From assembly GCA_014650015.1 (NCBI GenBank), contig BMUD01000018.1:100946-164945 (forward strand): DNA of 64,000 bases, given 5' to 3'. Shown piece by piece: positions 50,007 to 58,514 of this stretch. A program made the position numbers and the translations under genes. The notes below the pieces were generated by a model. It ran no database searches, had not been told where the DNA came from, and saw only the letters and a program-made list of their open reading frames with translations. The stretch's first letter is position 1. Each line of letters opens with the position of its first letter. The stretch comes from Streptomyces griseoloalbus. GTDB taxonomy: Bacteria > Actinomycetota > Actinomycetes > Streptomycetales > Streptomycetaceae.

Positions 50007-51113
50007 CTACTCGGCGCCGAGACCGGCGTCGTCGACCTCGTTCTCGCCCTCGGCCGCGAGGACCTTGTTGAGCAGGGTGAGGTCGTAGATGCCCTTCAGA
50101 TCGGGCTTCTCCAGCAGGCCGGCCTTGACCGCGTGGTCCGCCTCGGAGTCGAGGGTGGAGGCCAGCGGGTCGTCGAGGAAGGCGATGGACTTCCAGGCCG
50201 GGTCGATGACGTCGGCGGGCAGCTCCTTGCCCGACAACTCCTTCAGCGCCGCGTTGGCGGACGCCTTCGCCTGCTCCGGGTGGGCGTTGATCCACTGATT
50301 GGTCCGCACCGAACCGCGCAGCACCGCCTCGACGACGTCCGGGTGCTCCTTCAGGAACGTCTGCGACACGATGATGTTCGTGATCACGAACTTGTCGTCG
50401 GGCCACAGCGTCGACTCGTCGAGCAGCACCTTCGCACCCTCGGCGACCAGCTTGGACGCGGTCGGCTCCGGCACCCAGGCGCCGTCGATGGAACCGGACT
50501 TGTAGGCGTCGGGGGTGACCTTGTTGTCGGTGCGGACGACGGAGACGTCGCCCTTGCCGCTCTGGGCGTCAACCTTCCAGCCCTGCTCCGCGATCCAGTT
50601 GAGGAACGCGACGTCCTGGGTGTTGCCGAGCTGCGGCGTGGCGATCTTCTTGCCCTTGACGTCCTTCAGGGACTTGATCTTCTCCGGATCGACGACGAGC
50701 TTCACGCCGCCGGAGGCGGAACCGCCGATGATGCGCAGGTTCTTGCCGTTCGACTTGGTGTAGCCGTTGATGGCGGGGGAGGGGCCGATCCAGCCGATGT
50801 CGATGGACCCGGCGTTCAGCGCCTCGATCTCGGAGGGGCCGGCGTTGAAGGTCGAGGTCTTGATCGTGGTGCCGCCGAGCTCCTTCTGCAACAGCCCTTC
50901 CTCGACGCCGACCAGAGCGGTGGCGTGGGTGAGGTTGGGGAAGTAGCCGATCGTCACTTCACCGGCGGAGAGTTTCTCGGCGCCCGCCGCGGCGGCGGGC
51001 TGCTCGGCGTCGTCGGCGGCCTCGGATCCGTACCCGCAGGCGGTCAGCAGGAGCGGGAGCGCCGCCACGAGGGCGATGGTGCGCAGGGTGGTGAGCGGTC
51101 TTGCGGCAGACAC
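50007..51113 (-). CDS. ssuA: Sulfonate/aliphatic organosulfur ABC transporter, substrate-binding lipoprotein
   Basis: A 368-residue solute-binding protein. Lipobox is LLLTAC (Cys near residue 26). Class features are VTIGYFPNLTHATALVGVEE, GSIDIGWIGPSPAINGY and the ligand loop GGSASGGVKLVVD. The GTG start follows AGAGGAC. The binding protein leads the transporter operon; a 9-bp-arm inverted repeat and the 15-bp shared motif lie in its promoter region (51281-51314). Confidence 0.84.
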   Translation of the reverse strand: MSAARPLTTLRTIALVAALPLLLTACGYGSEAADDAEQPAAAAGAEKLSAGEVTIGYFPNLTHATALVGVEEGLLQKELGGTTIKTSTFNAGPSEIEALNAGSIDIGWIGPSPAINGYTKSNGKNLRIIGGSASGGVKLVVDPEKIKSLKDVKGKKIATPQLGNTQDVAFLNWIAEQGWKVDAQSGKGDVSVVRTDNKVTPDAYKSGSIDGAWVPEPTASKLVAEGAKVLLDESTLWPDDKFVITNIIVSQTFLKEHPDVVEAVLRGSVRTNQWINAHPEQAKASANAALKELSGKELPADVIDPAWKSIAFLDDPLASTLDSEADHAVKAGLLEKPDLKGIYDLTLLNKVLAAEGENEVDDAGLGAE

Positions 51114-51280
51114 GGAGGTGTCCTCTCAAGGGATGACGAACAGGGGCTCGCGGGGGGTTTCAGACGGTCCGACAGATGGCGCTGGACGTACGGCCGAAAT
51201 CGATGTGGCGACGCGAGGTCAGCTGCGGCAGCGAGCGGACGGTGCGGTCGAGCGTGCGCATGGCCCTGCACCCCCCCATG

Positions 51281-51314
51281 GATCCCTAGTTTTCCTACCT
51301 GGATGCTAGGGATC
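51281..51314 (-). promoter_or_regulatory. Candidate operator of the sulfonate transporter operon
   Basis: GATCCCTAG (51281-51289) and CTAGGGATC (51306-51314) are perfect 9-bp inverted arms 16 bases apart. Within them, minus-strand TAGGAAAACTAGGGA (51297-51283) matches a motif upstream of the SfnB-like gene. The adjacent Rrf2 regulator is the likely binder. The rest of 51114-51406 holds no gene. Confidence 0.6.
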
Positions 51315-51406
51315 GTGGCAGAAGACGACGCCCGCCCCAAGGGGGTGTTCATATGATGGACGCCGCCGTCTTGCTCAGTGGGATCGGCGGCGGCTGACCC
51401 GGAGGG

Positions 51407-51865
51407 TCAGGGGTTCACCCAGGCGTCCGGCGTCTCGGTCAGCGCGGACACTCCTGCGGGCAGTCGGGCGGAGGCGACGTCGGCGAGTGACACGCCGTCG
51501 AGGATCTCGCGCACGTTGGACCGCAGGGCGATCCACAAGGGGAGCAGCGACTCGGCGGGGCCGGTGTAGGACAGTTCCGGGGGCCGGACCCCACGTACCG
51601 AGACCAGCGGTCCGTCCACGACGCGGATGACATCGGCGATGCTGATGGAATCGGCGGGCCTGGCCAGCCGGTAGCCGCCGTTGCCGCCCCGCTGGCTCAG
51701 GACGAGACCGCCCCGGCGCATGTCGTTGAGGATGCTTTCGAGGAACTTGTGCGGGATGTCCTGGGCGTCGGCGATGGCCTCGGCCTTCAGTGGCCCGTCA
51801 TCCCGTGACGCGGCGAGCTGCAGCGCGGCCCGTACCGCGTAATCCGCCCTGGCTGAGATCCGCAT
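51407..51865 (-). CDS. Rrf2-family regulator without Cys (CymR-like)
   Basis: A 152-residue Rrf2 protein. The winged helix-turn-helix is MRISARADYAVRAALQLAAS with IPHKFLESILNDMRRGGLV and the wing LSQRGGNGGYRLARP. The protein contains no Cys at all, so it cannot bind an Fe-S cluster as IscR or NsrR do; Cys-less members such as CymR sense sulfur status through a protein partner. It sits between the sulfonate importer and the SfnB-like oxygenase, supporting control of sulfur scavenging. Confidence 0.85.
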   Translation of the reverse strand: MRISARADYAVRAALQLAASRDDGPLKAEAIADAQDIPHKFLESILNDMRRGGLVLSQRGGNGGYRLARPADSISIADVIRVVDGPLVSVRGVRPPELSYTGPAESLLPLWIALRSNVREILDGVSLADVASARLPAGVSALTETPDAWVNP

Positions 51866-52064
51866 GCGTCCAGTATTCCGCAAGGCTCCGGTCGGCACTG
51901 CCGCGGGCGGCCGCCGGGTGGGGAGACGGGTCCGGGGCCCCGGCACGGCGGCCGGGGCTCGGACCGCGGCGGGGGTGCGGTGGGAGGCGCCGCCGCCTGC
52001 GACCGAGCCGTTGAACGCCCTGCCGACCTGGCCGCCCCGCCCCGGTTCCGGGGGCGTCCTGCGT

Positions 52065-53294
52065 TCAGGCGGGCAGGACGAACGGCGGGTGGGCACCGTT
52101 GAGGAAGTAGTCCCCGACATCGCGGAGCCGGTGGGCCACCGGCTCGTACAAGGTGTGCGTCCGGGCGTTGCGCCAGAAGCGGTCGAAGCCCAGCCGCGAG
52201 GAGGCGGAGCGGGCGCCGACGATGTCGAAGGCGCGGGCGGTGGACTCCTGCACGGCCCGGGAGGCGGCGGCTTCGGCCACGGCCACGAGGACCGAGATCT
52301 CCGCGTACTCGTCGTAGGTGAGGTCTTCGCCGCGTGCCAGCCCGTGGTGCACCGCCTCCCGCGCTTGATCGGTGAGCGCGGAGGCGGAGCGGGTGAGCAC
52401 GGTGAGCTCTCCGAACGCGGTCAGCACCTGCGGGTCCTGGGGAGGGCCGGCCGGCCGGTCCGGGTGCCAGGGCGCGTGGCCGGTCCTGCGGTAGTCCCGG
52501 GCTTCGGCGAGCACTCCCTCGGCCATGCCGAGCCGGAGCTGGACCGACAGGAGACGCCCGACCGGCGACACCAGAGCGGACAGGGGCGACAGGACGTCCT
52601 CGTCCGCGGACAGGGATCCGAGTACGTCGTCGGCGGCCACCCTCACGGAGTCGAACTCCACGCTGCCGCCGGCCGCGAGCCGCTGGCCGAAGGGGTCGGC
52701 GTCGTCGTGGATCCCCACGCCATGACGGGTGGGATCGACGACGACGGCGAGGGGTTCGCCGGTATCGGTCCGCACGGCCCGCACGATGAGACGGTCGGCC
52801 ACCAGGACCCCGGTGGTGTAGCTCTGCCGGCCGTCGAGCACCCGGCCCCGGCCTGTTCCGGCCAGCGTCAGACGGGGTTCCTGACGGGCGAGACCACCAC
52901 CCCAGCACCATTGCTCGGCCGCGGACCGCTGTTCGACCCGGGCGGCCAGAGAGGGCCCGGCGAAGAACCCGGCGCTCCACGACAGGAAGTAGTGACAGCC
53001 CAGCAGTTGGCCGATCGCGCCGTCGGCCGCGGCGATCTCCCGGACAACGGTGTACGCCGTGGCCCAGTCCGCGCCGCCGCCCCCGGACTCGGCCGGTACG
53101 AGCAGCGTCAGCAACCCCGCTTCGCGCAGCCGGGACACCTCGTCGAACGGGGGCTTGCCCGCCTGGTCCCGGGTCACCGCGTCCGTGGTCAGGTCGTCCG
53201 CCGTCTCGCGGGCCACGCGCAGCCAGTACGCACGCCCGGGCCCGGTCCGGCCGGACCCCGAGGCGGGACGGGACGGCGTGGCGGCAACGCCCAT
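52065..53294 (-). CDS. SfnB/DszC-like acyl-CoA-dehydrogenase-fold flavin monooxygenase
   Basis: A 409-residue protein of the acyl-CoA dehydrogenase fold. Segments FDEVSRLREAGLLTLLVPAE, GQLLGCHYFLSW and RAFDIVGARSASSRLGFDRF match the sulfur-acquisition group (SfnB, DszC, SoxC), FMN/FAD-dependent enzymes that cleave or oxidise organosulfur compounds for sulfite release. ATG 53294 has GAGGAGGA 8 bases upstream. It is next to the sulfonate importer and Rrf2 gene; a separate flavin reductase is not in the window. Confidence 0.8.
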   Translation of the reverse strand: MGVAATPSRPASGSGRTGPGRAYWLRVARETADDLTTDAVTRDQAGKPPFDEVSRLREAGLLTLLVPAESGGGGADWATAYTVVREIAAADGAIGQLLGCHYFLSWSAGFFAGPSLAARVEQRSAAEQWCWGGGLARQEPRLTLAGTGRGRVLDGRQSYTTGVLVADRLIVRAVRTDTGEPLAVVVDPTRHGVGIHDDADPFGQRLAAGGSVEFDSVRVAADDVLGSLSADEDVLSPLSALVSPVGRLLSVQLRLGMAEGVLAEARDYRRTGHAPWHPDRPAGPPQDPQVLTAFGELTVLTRSASALTDQAREAVHHGLARGEDLTYDEYAEISVLVAVAEAAASRAVQESTARAFDIVGARSASSRLGFDRFWRNARTHTLYEPVAHRLRDVGDYFLNGAHPPFVLPA

Positions 53295-53421
53295 GGCGGG
53301 GTCCTCCTCACGATCGAGGTCGAACTCAGGGTGAGCAGGGCCGAGTTCACGTCCGTTCATCTCTTGTGCATCATCCTGCGCACCCATCGAACGGCCGGTC
53401 AACACTTTCCCAGTAAATCGA

Positions 53422-53436
53422 TAGGAAATGTAGGGA
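53422..53436. promoter_or_regulatory. Shared 15-bp motif upstream of the SfnB-like gene
   Basis: TAGGAAATGTAGGGA, the same pattern TAGGAAANNTAGGGA as in the ssuA promoter (51283-51297, minus strand). It lies 128 bases before the SfnB-like start and is AT-rich against its surroundings, suggesting an operator for the Rrf2 regulator. Confidence 0.5.
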
Positions 53437-53554
53437 AGGTGTTCGCGTGCTCAGGTGACATAGGTGTGCAATACGGGTCGATTTTGCTCGCGGAGGCGGG
53501 CCGGTACCGTGAGAGACACCATGAAGACCTCTGTGAACGACTGCCTGCTCGCCC

Positions 53555-53749
53555 GTGCCCTCGCACGGCCCGGGACGGAAGCCGGACGACGCCGTCGCTC
53601 CGTTGCCGACCGTGCGGGACAGGGGCGTCGAGGGGTTCGTGGTCGCCCTGCGCCGCACCCGTGCCCACCCGCTCTGCGGCGGCCTGCCGCCCTGCGGCGC
53701 TTGGCGCGACGGGTGTGCCTTCCGGCGGCCCTCGTACCGCCGCCACTGA
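53555..53749 (+). CDS. Possible small Cys/Arg-rich protein
   Basis: A 64-codon GTG frame with strong G/C bias at third positions ends FRRPSYRRH and contains TRAHPLCGGLPPCGAWRDGC. I do not recognise it, and no clear Shine-Dalgarno precedes it; the bias may be incidental. Apart from this frame, 53437-53839 shows no gene. Confidence 0.3.
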   Translation: MPSHGPGRKPDDAVAPLPTVRDRGVEGFVVALRRTRAHPLCGGLPPCGAWRDGCAFRRPSYRRH

Positions 53750-53839
53750 AGATCGCCGTCTTCCCGGCCACCACCTGCGGGGCCACCCGCCGGCCGGGCG
53801 CCGACCCCGCCGCCGGGCGGCCCCCGGGAGCGTGGTGAC

Positions 53840-54799
53840 ATGGACGGCGGACACACCCACACCGGTCCGGACACCGGTTCCGCACCCGGTCCGGACACCG
53901 GTTCCGCACCCGGTCCGGACACCGGTTCCGCACCCGGTCCGGACACCGGTTCCGCACCCGGTCCGGACACCCGCGTCGAGCCCGTCCCCTTCGCGCCGGG
54001 CTCCATCCTCTGGGACATCGCCGGTGACGTCCGGCTGCTGCTCTCCCTGCCGGCCGCCCTGGTGCTCCAGGTCGCCCACCCGGCGGTCGGCGCGGGCGTC
54101 GACGACCACTCCGTGTTCCGCACCGACCCCTGGGGCCGGGCCGAGCGCTCGCTGGACTCCCTGCAACTGTGGGTCTACGGCGGCGAACAGGCCCTCGAGG
54201 AGGGCCGCAGGCTCCGCCGGCTGCACAGGACCATCAGCGGTACCGACACCCGCGGCCGCGCCTACCACGCACTGACCCCCGCCCACTACGCCTGGGTGCA
54301 CGCCACCGCCTACCCCGTCTTCCTCAGTGCCGCGCAGTACCTGTTCCACCCGCTCGACGAGACGGACGACCGCCGCCTCTACGACGAACTCCTCCGTCTC
54401 GGGAGCATCCTCGGCATCAACCGGCGCGACATGCCGCGGACGCCACAGGAGTTCTGGCCGTACTTCGACACGATGGTGCGTGAGGAACTGGAGAAGACGG
54501 CCGTCGTCTCGGAACTGCTCGACCCCCGACGGCCGATCCCGCCGCCGCCCGGTGCGGGCCCCTTCCTCCGCCGACTCTGGCCGGTGCTCCGCCCGCCCCT
54601 GGCGCGGCTGCACGTCTTCGTCACGACCGGCCTCCTTCCGCCCGCCGTCCGTGACCACCTCGGCCTGCCCTGGACGGCACGCGACGAGCGCAGACTGCGC
54701 CGCTTCGGGACCGTCGTGCGCACGGTGGTCCCGCTGCTGCCCGAGCGCCTGCGGTACCTGCCCAGGGCCCGCGCGGCCCGTCGCGCGGCCCGCGGATGA
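53840..54799 (+). CDS. DUF2236 (MpaB/rubber-oxygenase-like) oxygenase with N-terminal tandem repeats
   Basis: A 319-residue protein of the DUF2236 family, which includes latex clearing protein and mpaB oxygenases that may bind b-type haem. Conserved parts are ALVLQVAHPAVGAGVDDHSV, THVA-type YHALTPAHYAWVHATAYPVF and INRRDMPRTPQEFWPYFDTM, with His near residues 80 and 150 as candidate haem ligands. Residues 9-40 are four exact GPDTGSAP repeats absent from family members. There is no obvious signal peptide. Confidence 0.78.
   Translation: MDGGHTHTGPDTGSAPGPDTGSAPGPDTGSAPGPDTGSAPGPDTRVEPVPFAPGSILWDIAGDVRLLLSLPAALVLQVAHPAVGAGVDDHSVFRTDPWGRAERSLDSLQLWVYGGEQALEEGRRLRRLHRTISGTDTRGRAYHALTPAHYAWVHATAYPVFLSAAQYLFHPLDETDDRRLYDELLRLGSILGINRRDMPRTPQEFWPYFDTMVREELEKTAVVSELLDPRRPIPPPPGAGPFLRRLWPVLRPPLARLHVFVTTGLLPPAVRDHLGLPWTARDERRLRRFGTVVRTVVPLLPERLRYLPRARAARRAARG
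53864..53959 (+). repeat. 24-bp tandem repeat, four exact copies
   Basis: The unit GGTCCGGACACCGGTTCC plus GCACCC is repeated four times without change, then partly a fifth time, encoding GPDTGSAP units. Exactness suggests recent expansion, probably variable in copy number between strains. Confidence 0.9.
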
Positions 54800-55039
54800 C
54801 CCGGACCGCAAGCAGCCGGCCGCCGGTTCGCCCGTCGGGAGCCGGAACGTCGCACGGTGCACTGCGCGAGCGGCAGCAGGGCCCTCGCCCAGCACCTTCG
54901 CGTCGGGAACCCGACACGGATCCCGACGCCGGTCCCCGGACAAAGACCCCGCTCGGGCGTCCGGTCCTCGTCCCGGCCGCTGTCCACGCCGTGCCCGTAC
55001 ACGAACTCCCCACCGTCCTGACCTGAGACCTGGACCTCG

Positions 55040-55440
55040 CACGCGGGCGTCATCCGCCAGGATCCACGCCTTGCCGACCGTCAGGCCGTACGTGTCCGGC
55101 GGCAGCGTCTCGGCGTAGGCGAGGGCCTCCTCGTGCCGGCCGGCCTCGCCCAGCAGCCAGATCCGGTTCGAGCTGAACCAGGACTGGTGCTCTTCGACGA
55201 ACTCGGCGCCGCGCTCGTCGAGGAGCGCCAGGGCAGCGTCATCCAGCCGTCCGGCTTCGTGCAGCAGGTGGATGGTGCCTTCGAAGAGGCAGGTGTCGTG
55301 GTAGTCGAACGTCGGGCGAGGCGGCACCCTGCTCAAGCATGCCAACAACGTGCCGCAGTGCGCCCTCGCCGTCGAGGAAGGTCCGGCGACATCGGTCCTA
55401 GGACCATCGCCTGATCAACACTCCCCACTATCTTCTCACC
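55040..55440 (-). pseudogene. Frameshifted, truncated TPR-like protein gene
   Basis: On the minus strand one frame (about 55440-55330) reads GEGALRHVVGMLEQGA. After a shift near 55330 another frame continues TFDYHDTCLFEGTIHLLHEA, FVEEHQSWFSSNRIWLLGEA and GLTVGKAWILADDA before similarity ends near 55040. The helical paired repeats resemble tetratricopeptide repeats. The rest of the gene is missing on both sides. Confidence 0.5.
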
Positions 55441-55461
55441 CTTCACGGCAGGCGGCACAGC

Positions 55462-55500
55462 GAAGGGCTCCCGCGGGCAAGGTGCCGGCGGGAGCCCTTC
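55462..55500. terminator. Terminator-like hairpin
   Basis: Perfect 13-bp arms (GAAGGGCTCCCGC and its complement) with a 13-base loop. It lies between the broken TPR-like gene and the ferric-reductase-like gene. Confidence 0.6.
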
Positions 55501-55696
55501 CGCTTCCGGGGACCCGGACGAACACGCGGGCGCGGAAGCGCGCCACGTCCAGCCCCATCGTGGCTGACGGGCCGACAGGTGTCGTCACCGCTTGGCCGGA
55601 TTGTCTCTCGGACCCTCGCTGTCCCCCTGGTCAGACTGGTTGCCCCACGACACACGCGCACCGTCCCTGCGGTGTTCGGCTCCCGGGAGGCCCTTG

Positions 55697-56683
55697 ATGC
55701 AGCCAGACGCGAGGCCGGATAAGAGCGGAAGGACCCCCGTGCCCGGACGGGAACGGACTCCCGCGGATCGCGTCGCCCTGCGAGGGGATCTGAGGTCCGC
55801 CGTGCCCGACGCCACAGCGGCGGTGCTGGTCACCGCGGCCGTCTTCGCGTTGTTGTACGCGCGCATGGAGTCGGGGGACTCGGACACGGTCGCGGTCATG
55901 CCGTTCATGAACGACCCCGGCACCTACTGGATGTATCTGCTCAGCCAGGCGTTCGGCTGGTCGGCACTGCTGTGGGCCTGGGGCACGGTCATGCTCGGGC
56001 TGTTGCTGTCGGGACCGCGTCCCGCCCGGCTGCCGGTCTCACGGCAGGTGCTGGAGCGCTGGCACCGCACCACGAGCCTGACCACGACGGCGCTGATGTT
56101 CGCGCACGCGCTGATGTTCGCCGCGGAACTCGTCCGTTATGAAACGAAGGTGGCCTGGGCAGAGCGACTCTGGGTGGGCTTCGCGGATACGTTCGTGCCG
56201 GGCTGGTACGACTCCGGGACCGGCCGGATCGCCATCCCGATCGGTCAGGGCGCCCTGTACCTGGCGATTCCCCTGGGGCTGTTGTTCTATGTGCGGCACC
56301 GCATCGGCGCGAACGCCTGGCGCAGGCTGCACCGCTTCGTGATCGTCGTGTACGTGCTGAGCGTGTGGCACACACTGCTCTACGGCACCAACGTCTGGTA
56401 CGGCGAGTGGCCGCGTACCGTGCTGTGGCTGCTGCAACTGCCAGTGGCGGTCCTGCTGTCGCTGCGGCTGCTGCGACCCGCCCGGCGGGCCGAGCGACTG
56501 GGCGCGCCCGGGGCCCGCGACGGTGTGACCAAGTTGGGCTGGACGCTGCGCGCCGCGGGCCGGATCGCCGCCGGCGCCGTCGTCGTGGGACTCCTCCTCG
56601 TGGTGGCGTCCGGCCGGGACGGGGGGCGGGACCGTCCGGCCGAACCGCCCGCTACGGCCCCGCACGAACAGGAGACGGAATGA
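55697..56683 (+). CDS. Ferric-reductase-like transmembrane protein
   Basis: A 328-residue membrane protein with about seven helices. Histidines for haem are spaced in RWHRTTSLTTTALMFAHALM, LHRFVIVVYVLSVWHTLLYG, the pattern of the ferric reductase/YedZ (FRD) domain. There is no C-terminal FAD/NAD domain, so electrons would come from a partner, perhaps the [2Fe-2S] protein encoded next. The C-terminus is a soluble tail. ATG 55697 has GGGAGG 7 bases upstream. Confidence 0.78.
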   Translation: MQPDARPDKSGRTPVPGRERTPADRVALRGDLRSAVPDATAAVLVTAAVFALLYARMESGDSDTVAVMPFMNDPGTYWMYLLSQAFGWSALLWAWGTVMLGLLLSGPRPARLPVSRQVLERWHRTTSLTTTALMFAHALMFAAELVRYETKVAWAERLWVGFADTFVPGWYDSGTGRIAIPIGQGALYLAIPLGLLFYVRHRIGANAWRRLHRFVIVVYVLSVWHTLLYGTNVWYGEWPRTVLWLLQLPVAVLLSLRLLRPARRAERLGAPGARDGVTKLGWTLRAAGRIAAGAVVVGLLLVVASGRDGGRDRPAEPPATAPHEQETE

Positions 56684-56763
56684 CGGTCAGGTCCCTGCGG
56701 GGAACGGCTCCGGCGGGGAACGGCTCCTGAACTTCCCCGCCGGCTCGCTGTCGGGTGAGCACA

Positions 56764-56965
56764 AGGGGCACCGTGGTGCCGGCGCACCGGCGATGGGAGG
56801 ATGGCCGGCGACAAAGGCGACGGCGGAACGAGGAAGCCGGTGTGAATCCGGCGCGGTCCCGCCACTGTGTTCGGCGAGCGGATCCCGACACGGCCACGGC
56901 CCCCAGCGGGCGGGAAGGCCGGGACGAGCATCGACCCGAGAGCCAGGAGACTCACGCGGTCGCCT
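56764..56965 (+). ncRNA. Cobalamin riboswitch
   Basis: The B12-box region GAAGCCGGTGTGAATCCGGC (56833 onward) and GTCCCGCCACTGT (56856-56868) are the conserved core of AdoCbl riboswitches. The closing strand AGCCAGGAGACTC (56941-56953) completes it. Flanking helices begin near 56764. It lies in the leader of the [2Fe-2S] protein gene at 57018, so that gene should be repressed by adenosylcobalamin. Confidence 0.85.
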
Positions 56966-57017
56966 CCTCGACGCGAACCACCGGGGCGGATCTCCCCGGA
57001 GAGAGGACCGGTGCGCC

Positions 57018-57434
57018 ATGCCCGCCGCGCCTGACGGAGCGACGACCGACGACCCGACCGACGACCCGACCGACGAAACGGTGAGCGGTTCGGTACCGTG
57101 CCGGATCGTCGTGTGCCGGGACTGCTGCTGCGGCAGCCCCAAGGTGACCGGCGTCGACCACACGGCCCAGACCGAGCGCCTGCGCGAGGTGGCGCCGGTG
57201 CGCGTCTCCGACTGCCTCGACGTCTGCGACCAGGCCAACGTCATCGTCGTACAGCCCTCCGCCGAGGGCCGTGCCGCCGGGGGGCGGCCGGTGTGGCTGG
57301 GATTGGTCAACGACCCGGACGCGACCGAGGACATCGCCGCCTGGGTGCGCGCCGGAGGCCCCGGCGTCGCGCCCCGGCCGGAGATCCTGGACCTGTACGC
57401 CTTCGCACCGGCGAAGCGTCGCGCGGCATCCTGA
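57018..57434 (+). CDS. (2Fe-2S) ferredoxin-domain protein under cobalamin riboswitch control
   Basis: A 138-residue protein. The thioredoxin-like [2Fe-2S] ferredoxin core has VCRDCCCGSPKV and VSDCLDVCDQANVIVVQPS, supplying the cluster Cys pairs. The N-terminus has a short DDPT repeat from a 12-bp DNA repeat. Riboswitch control suggests a part in cobalamin synthesis, cobalt reduction or transport. GAGAGGA precedes the ATG by about 10 bases; GTG at 57081 is an alternative that skips the repeats. Confidence 0.78.
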   Translation: MPAAPDGATTDDPTDDPTDETVSGSVPCRIVVCRDCCCGSPKVTGVDHTAQTERLREVAPVRVSDCLDVCDQANVIVVQPSAEGRAAGGRPVWLGLVNDPDATEDIAAWVRAGGPGVAPRPEILDLYAFAPAKRRAAS

Positions 57435-57779
57435 ACCGCCGCCGCCGCCGCCGCGTCGGCCGGACGCGCCGCGGCCGTGGTCGGGGACCGGAGCGTCGCT
57501 CGGCCGGTTGCGCGCCGGCCGGGACCGCCGCGCCCGTGCCGCGTCAGCGCGGCGGCAGGCGGCGGACGTCGGTGGGGGAGAGGGCGGGGCGGGTGCGGTC
57601 CCGGCGCGCGGGATGCCGCCGCCGGCCGGACGCGTCCCGCGCGACGTCGACTTCCCTCATCAGTTCGGGTTCCACCAGCGTGGCGTCCGGCTTCTCCCGC
57701 TTACGCGCAGCGTCGTCCGGCGCATTCGGCCGCCCTGCCCGCGGGCGGTCCGGCGGGCTCCTTCCCGCCCGTGGTCACA
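57435..57779. other. Gene-free stretch
   Basis: No convincing coding frame. A 7-bp-stem hairpin (57501-57521, CGGCCGG arms) could end the [2Fe-2S] transcript. Otherwise nothing recognised. Confidence 0.5.
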
Positions 57780-58514
57780 TCAGTTCGCCTTGCCTCCCGG
57801 TGGCCCATCGGTGCCGTACAGCGCGGCTGACGCGTCCGCGTGGGCGAGCCTGCGCATCGCGCTGAACACCGCCTCGCCCAGGACGGTCCCGATCACCACG
57901 CTCTCCACGGCGTCCGCGACCGCCACCTGCCGGGCGACGTACCCGAGGTCGGCCTCGGCGACCTGCTCGGCGGCGTCGGCGTAGTCGTCGAGCACTCCGA
58001 CGAACGCCGCGTGCCCCAGCCGGGCCATGGCGGCGAGTGCCTTGGACAGCTCGGCCGCGGCGGGGTCCGACGCGTGCACCCGCCAGTCGCGCCGGGAGAT
58101 GAGGTCGGCGACGACGGCGTCCGCGGCCGCCGACTCGGCGTCGTCGTACGCGGCGTGCCCGGTGCCGAGGTGATCCGACGCGACGCCCAGCACGTGGTGC
58201 AGCGGCCGGTCGGGGTCGTCCACGGCCGCCAGCACGTCCGCGATCGCGGCCACCTTCAGGCCGCCCACGTCGAGAAGGGCGCGGATCAGCCGCAGCCGGC
58301 GCTCGTGCGTCTCGTCGTACGCCGCCTGGTTCGGGCTGCTCAGCTCGCCGGGAGGCAGCAGGCCCTCACGGACGTAGTACTTGATCGTCGGCACCGACAC
58401 GCCGGTCTTGCGGCTCAAATCTCGGGACGTACGGGTGCCTGCGGGCTCCCACCCGATCCCGTGCCGAGGCGGCCGACACCGCCGTCGCCGACGTCCCCAA
58501 GGAGCTCGTGTCAT
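57780..58514 (-). CDS. MerR-family regulator
   Basis: A 244-residue protein with an N-terminal MerR helix-turn-helix, TSRDLSRKTGVSVPTIKYYV and REGLLPPG, then a helical domain (HERRLRLIRALLDVGGLKVA). The long C-terminal region has no Cys cluster and resembles the TetR-like ligand domains of some actinobacterial MerR proteins. The first usable in-frame start, ATG 58514, leaves 30 Arg/Pro-rich residues before the fold. It overlaps the divergent ABA4-like gene start by 2 bases (TCATGA), so the true start may be further in. Confidence 0.75.
   Translation of the reverse strand: MTRAPWGRRRRRCRPPRHGIGWEPAGTRTSRDLSRKTGVSVPTIKYYVREGLLPPGELSSPNQAAYDETHERRLRLIRALLDVGGLKVAAIADVLAAVDDPDRPLHHVLGVASDHLGTGHAAYDDAESAAADAVVADLISRRDWRVHASDPAAAELSKALAAMARLGHAAFVGVLDDYADAAEQVAEADLGYVARQVAVADAVESVVIGTVLGEAVFSAMRRLAHADASAALYGTDGPPGGKAN

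Noticed and set aside
55740-56683. Nitrate reductase gamma or cytochrome b561
   Set aside because: Helix count, His spacing and context fit the ferric-reductase-like domain better.
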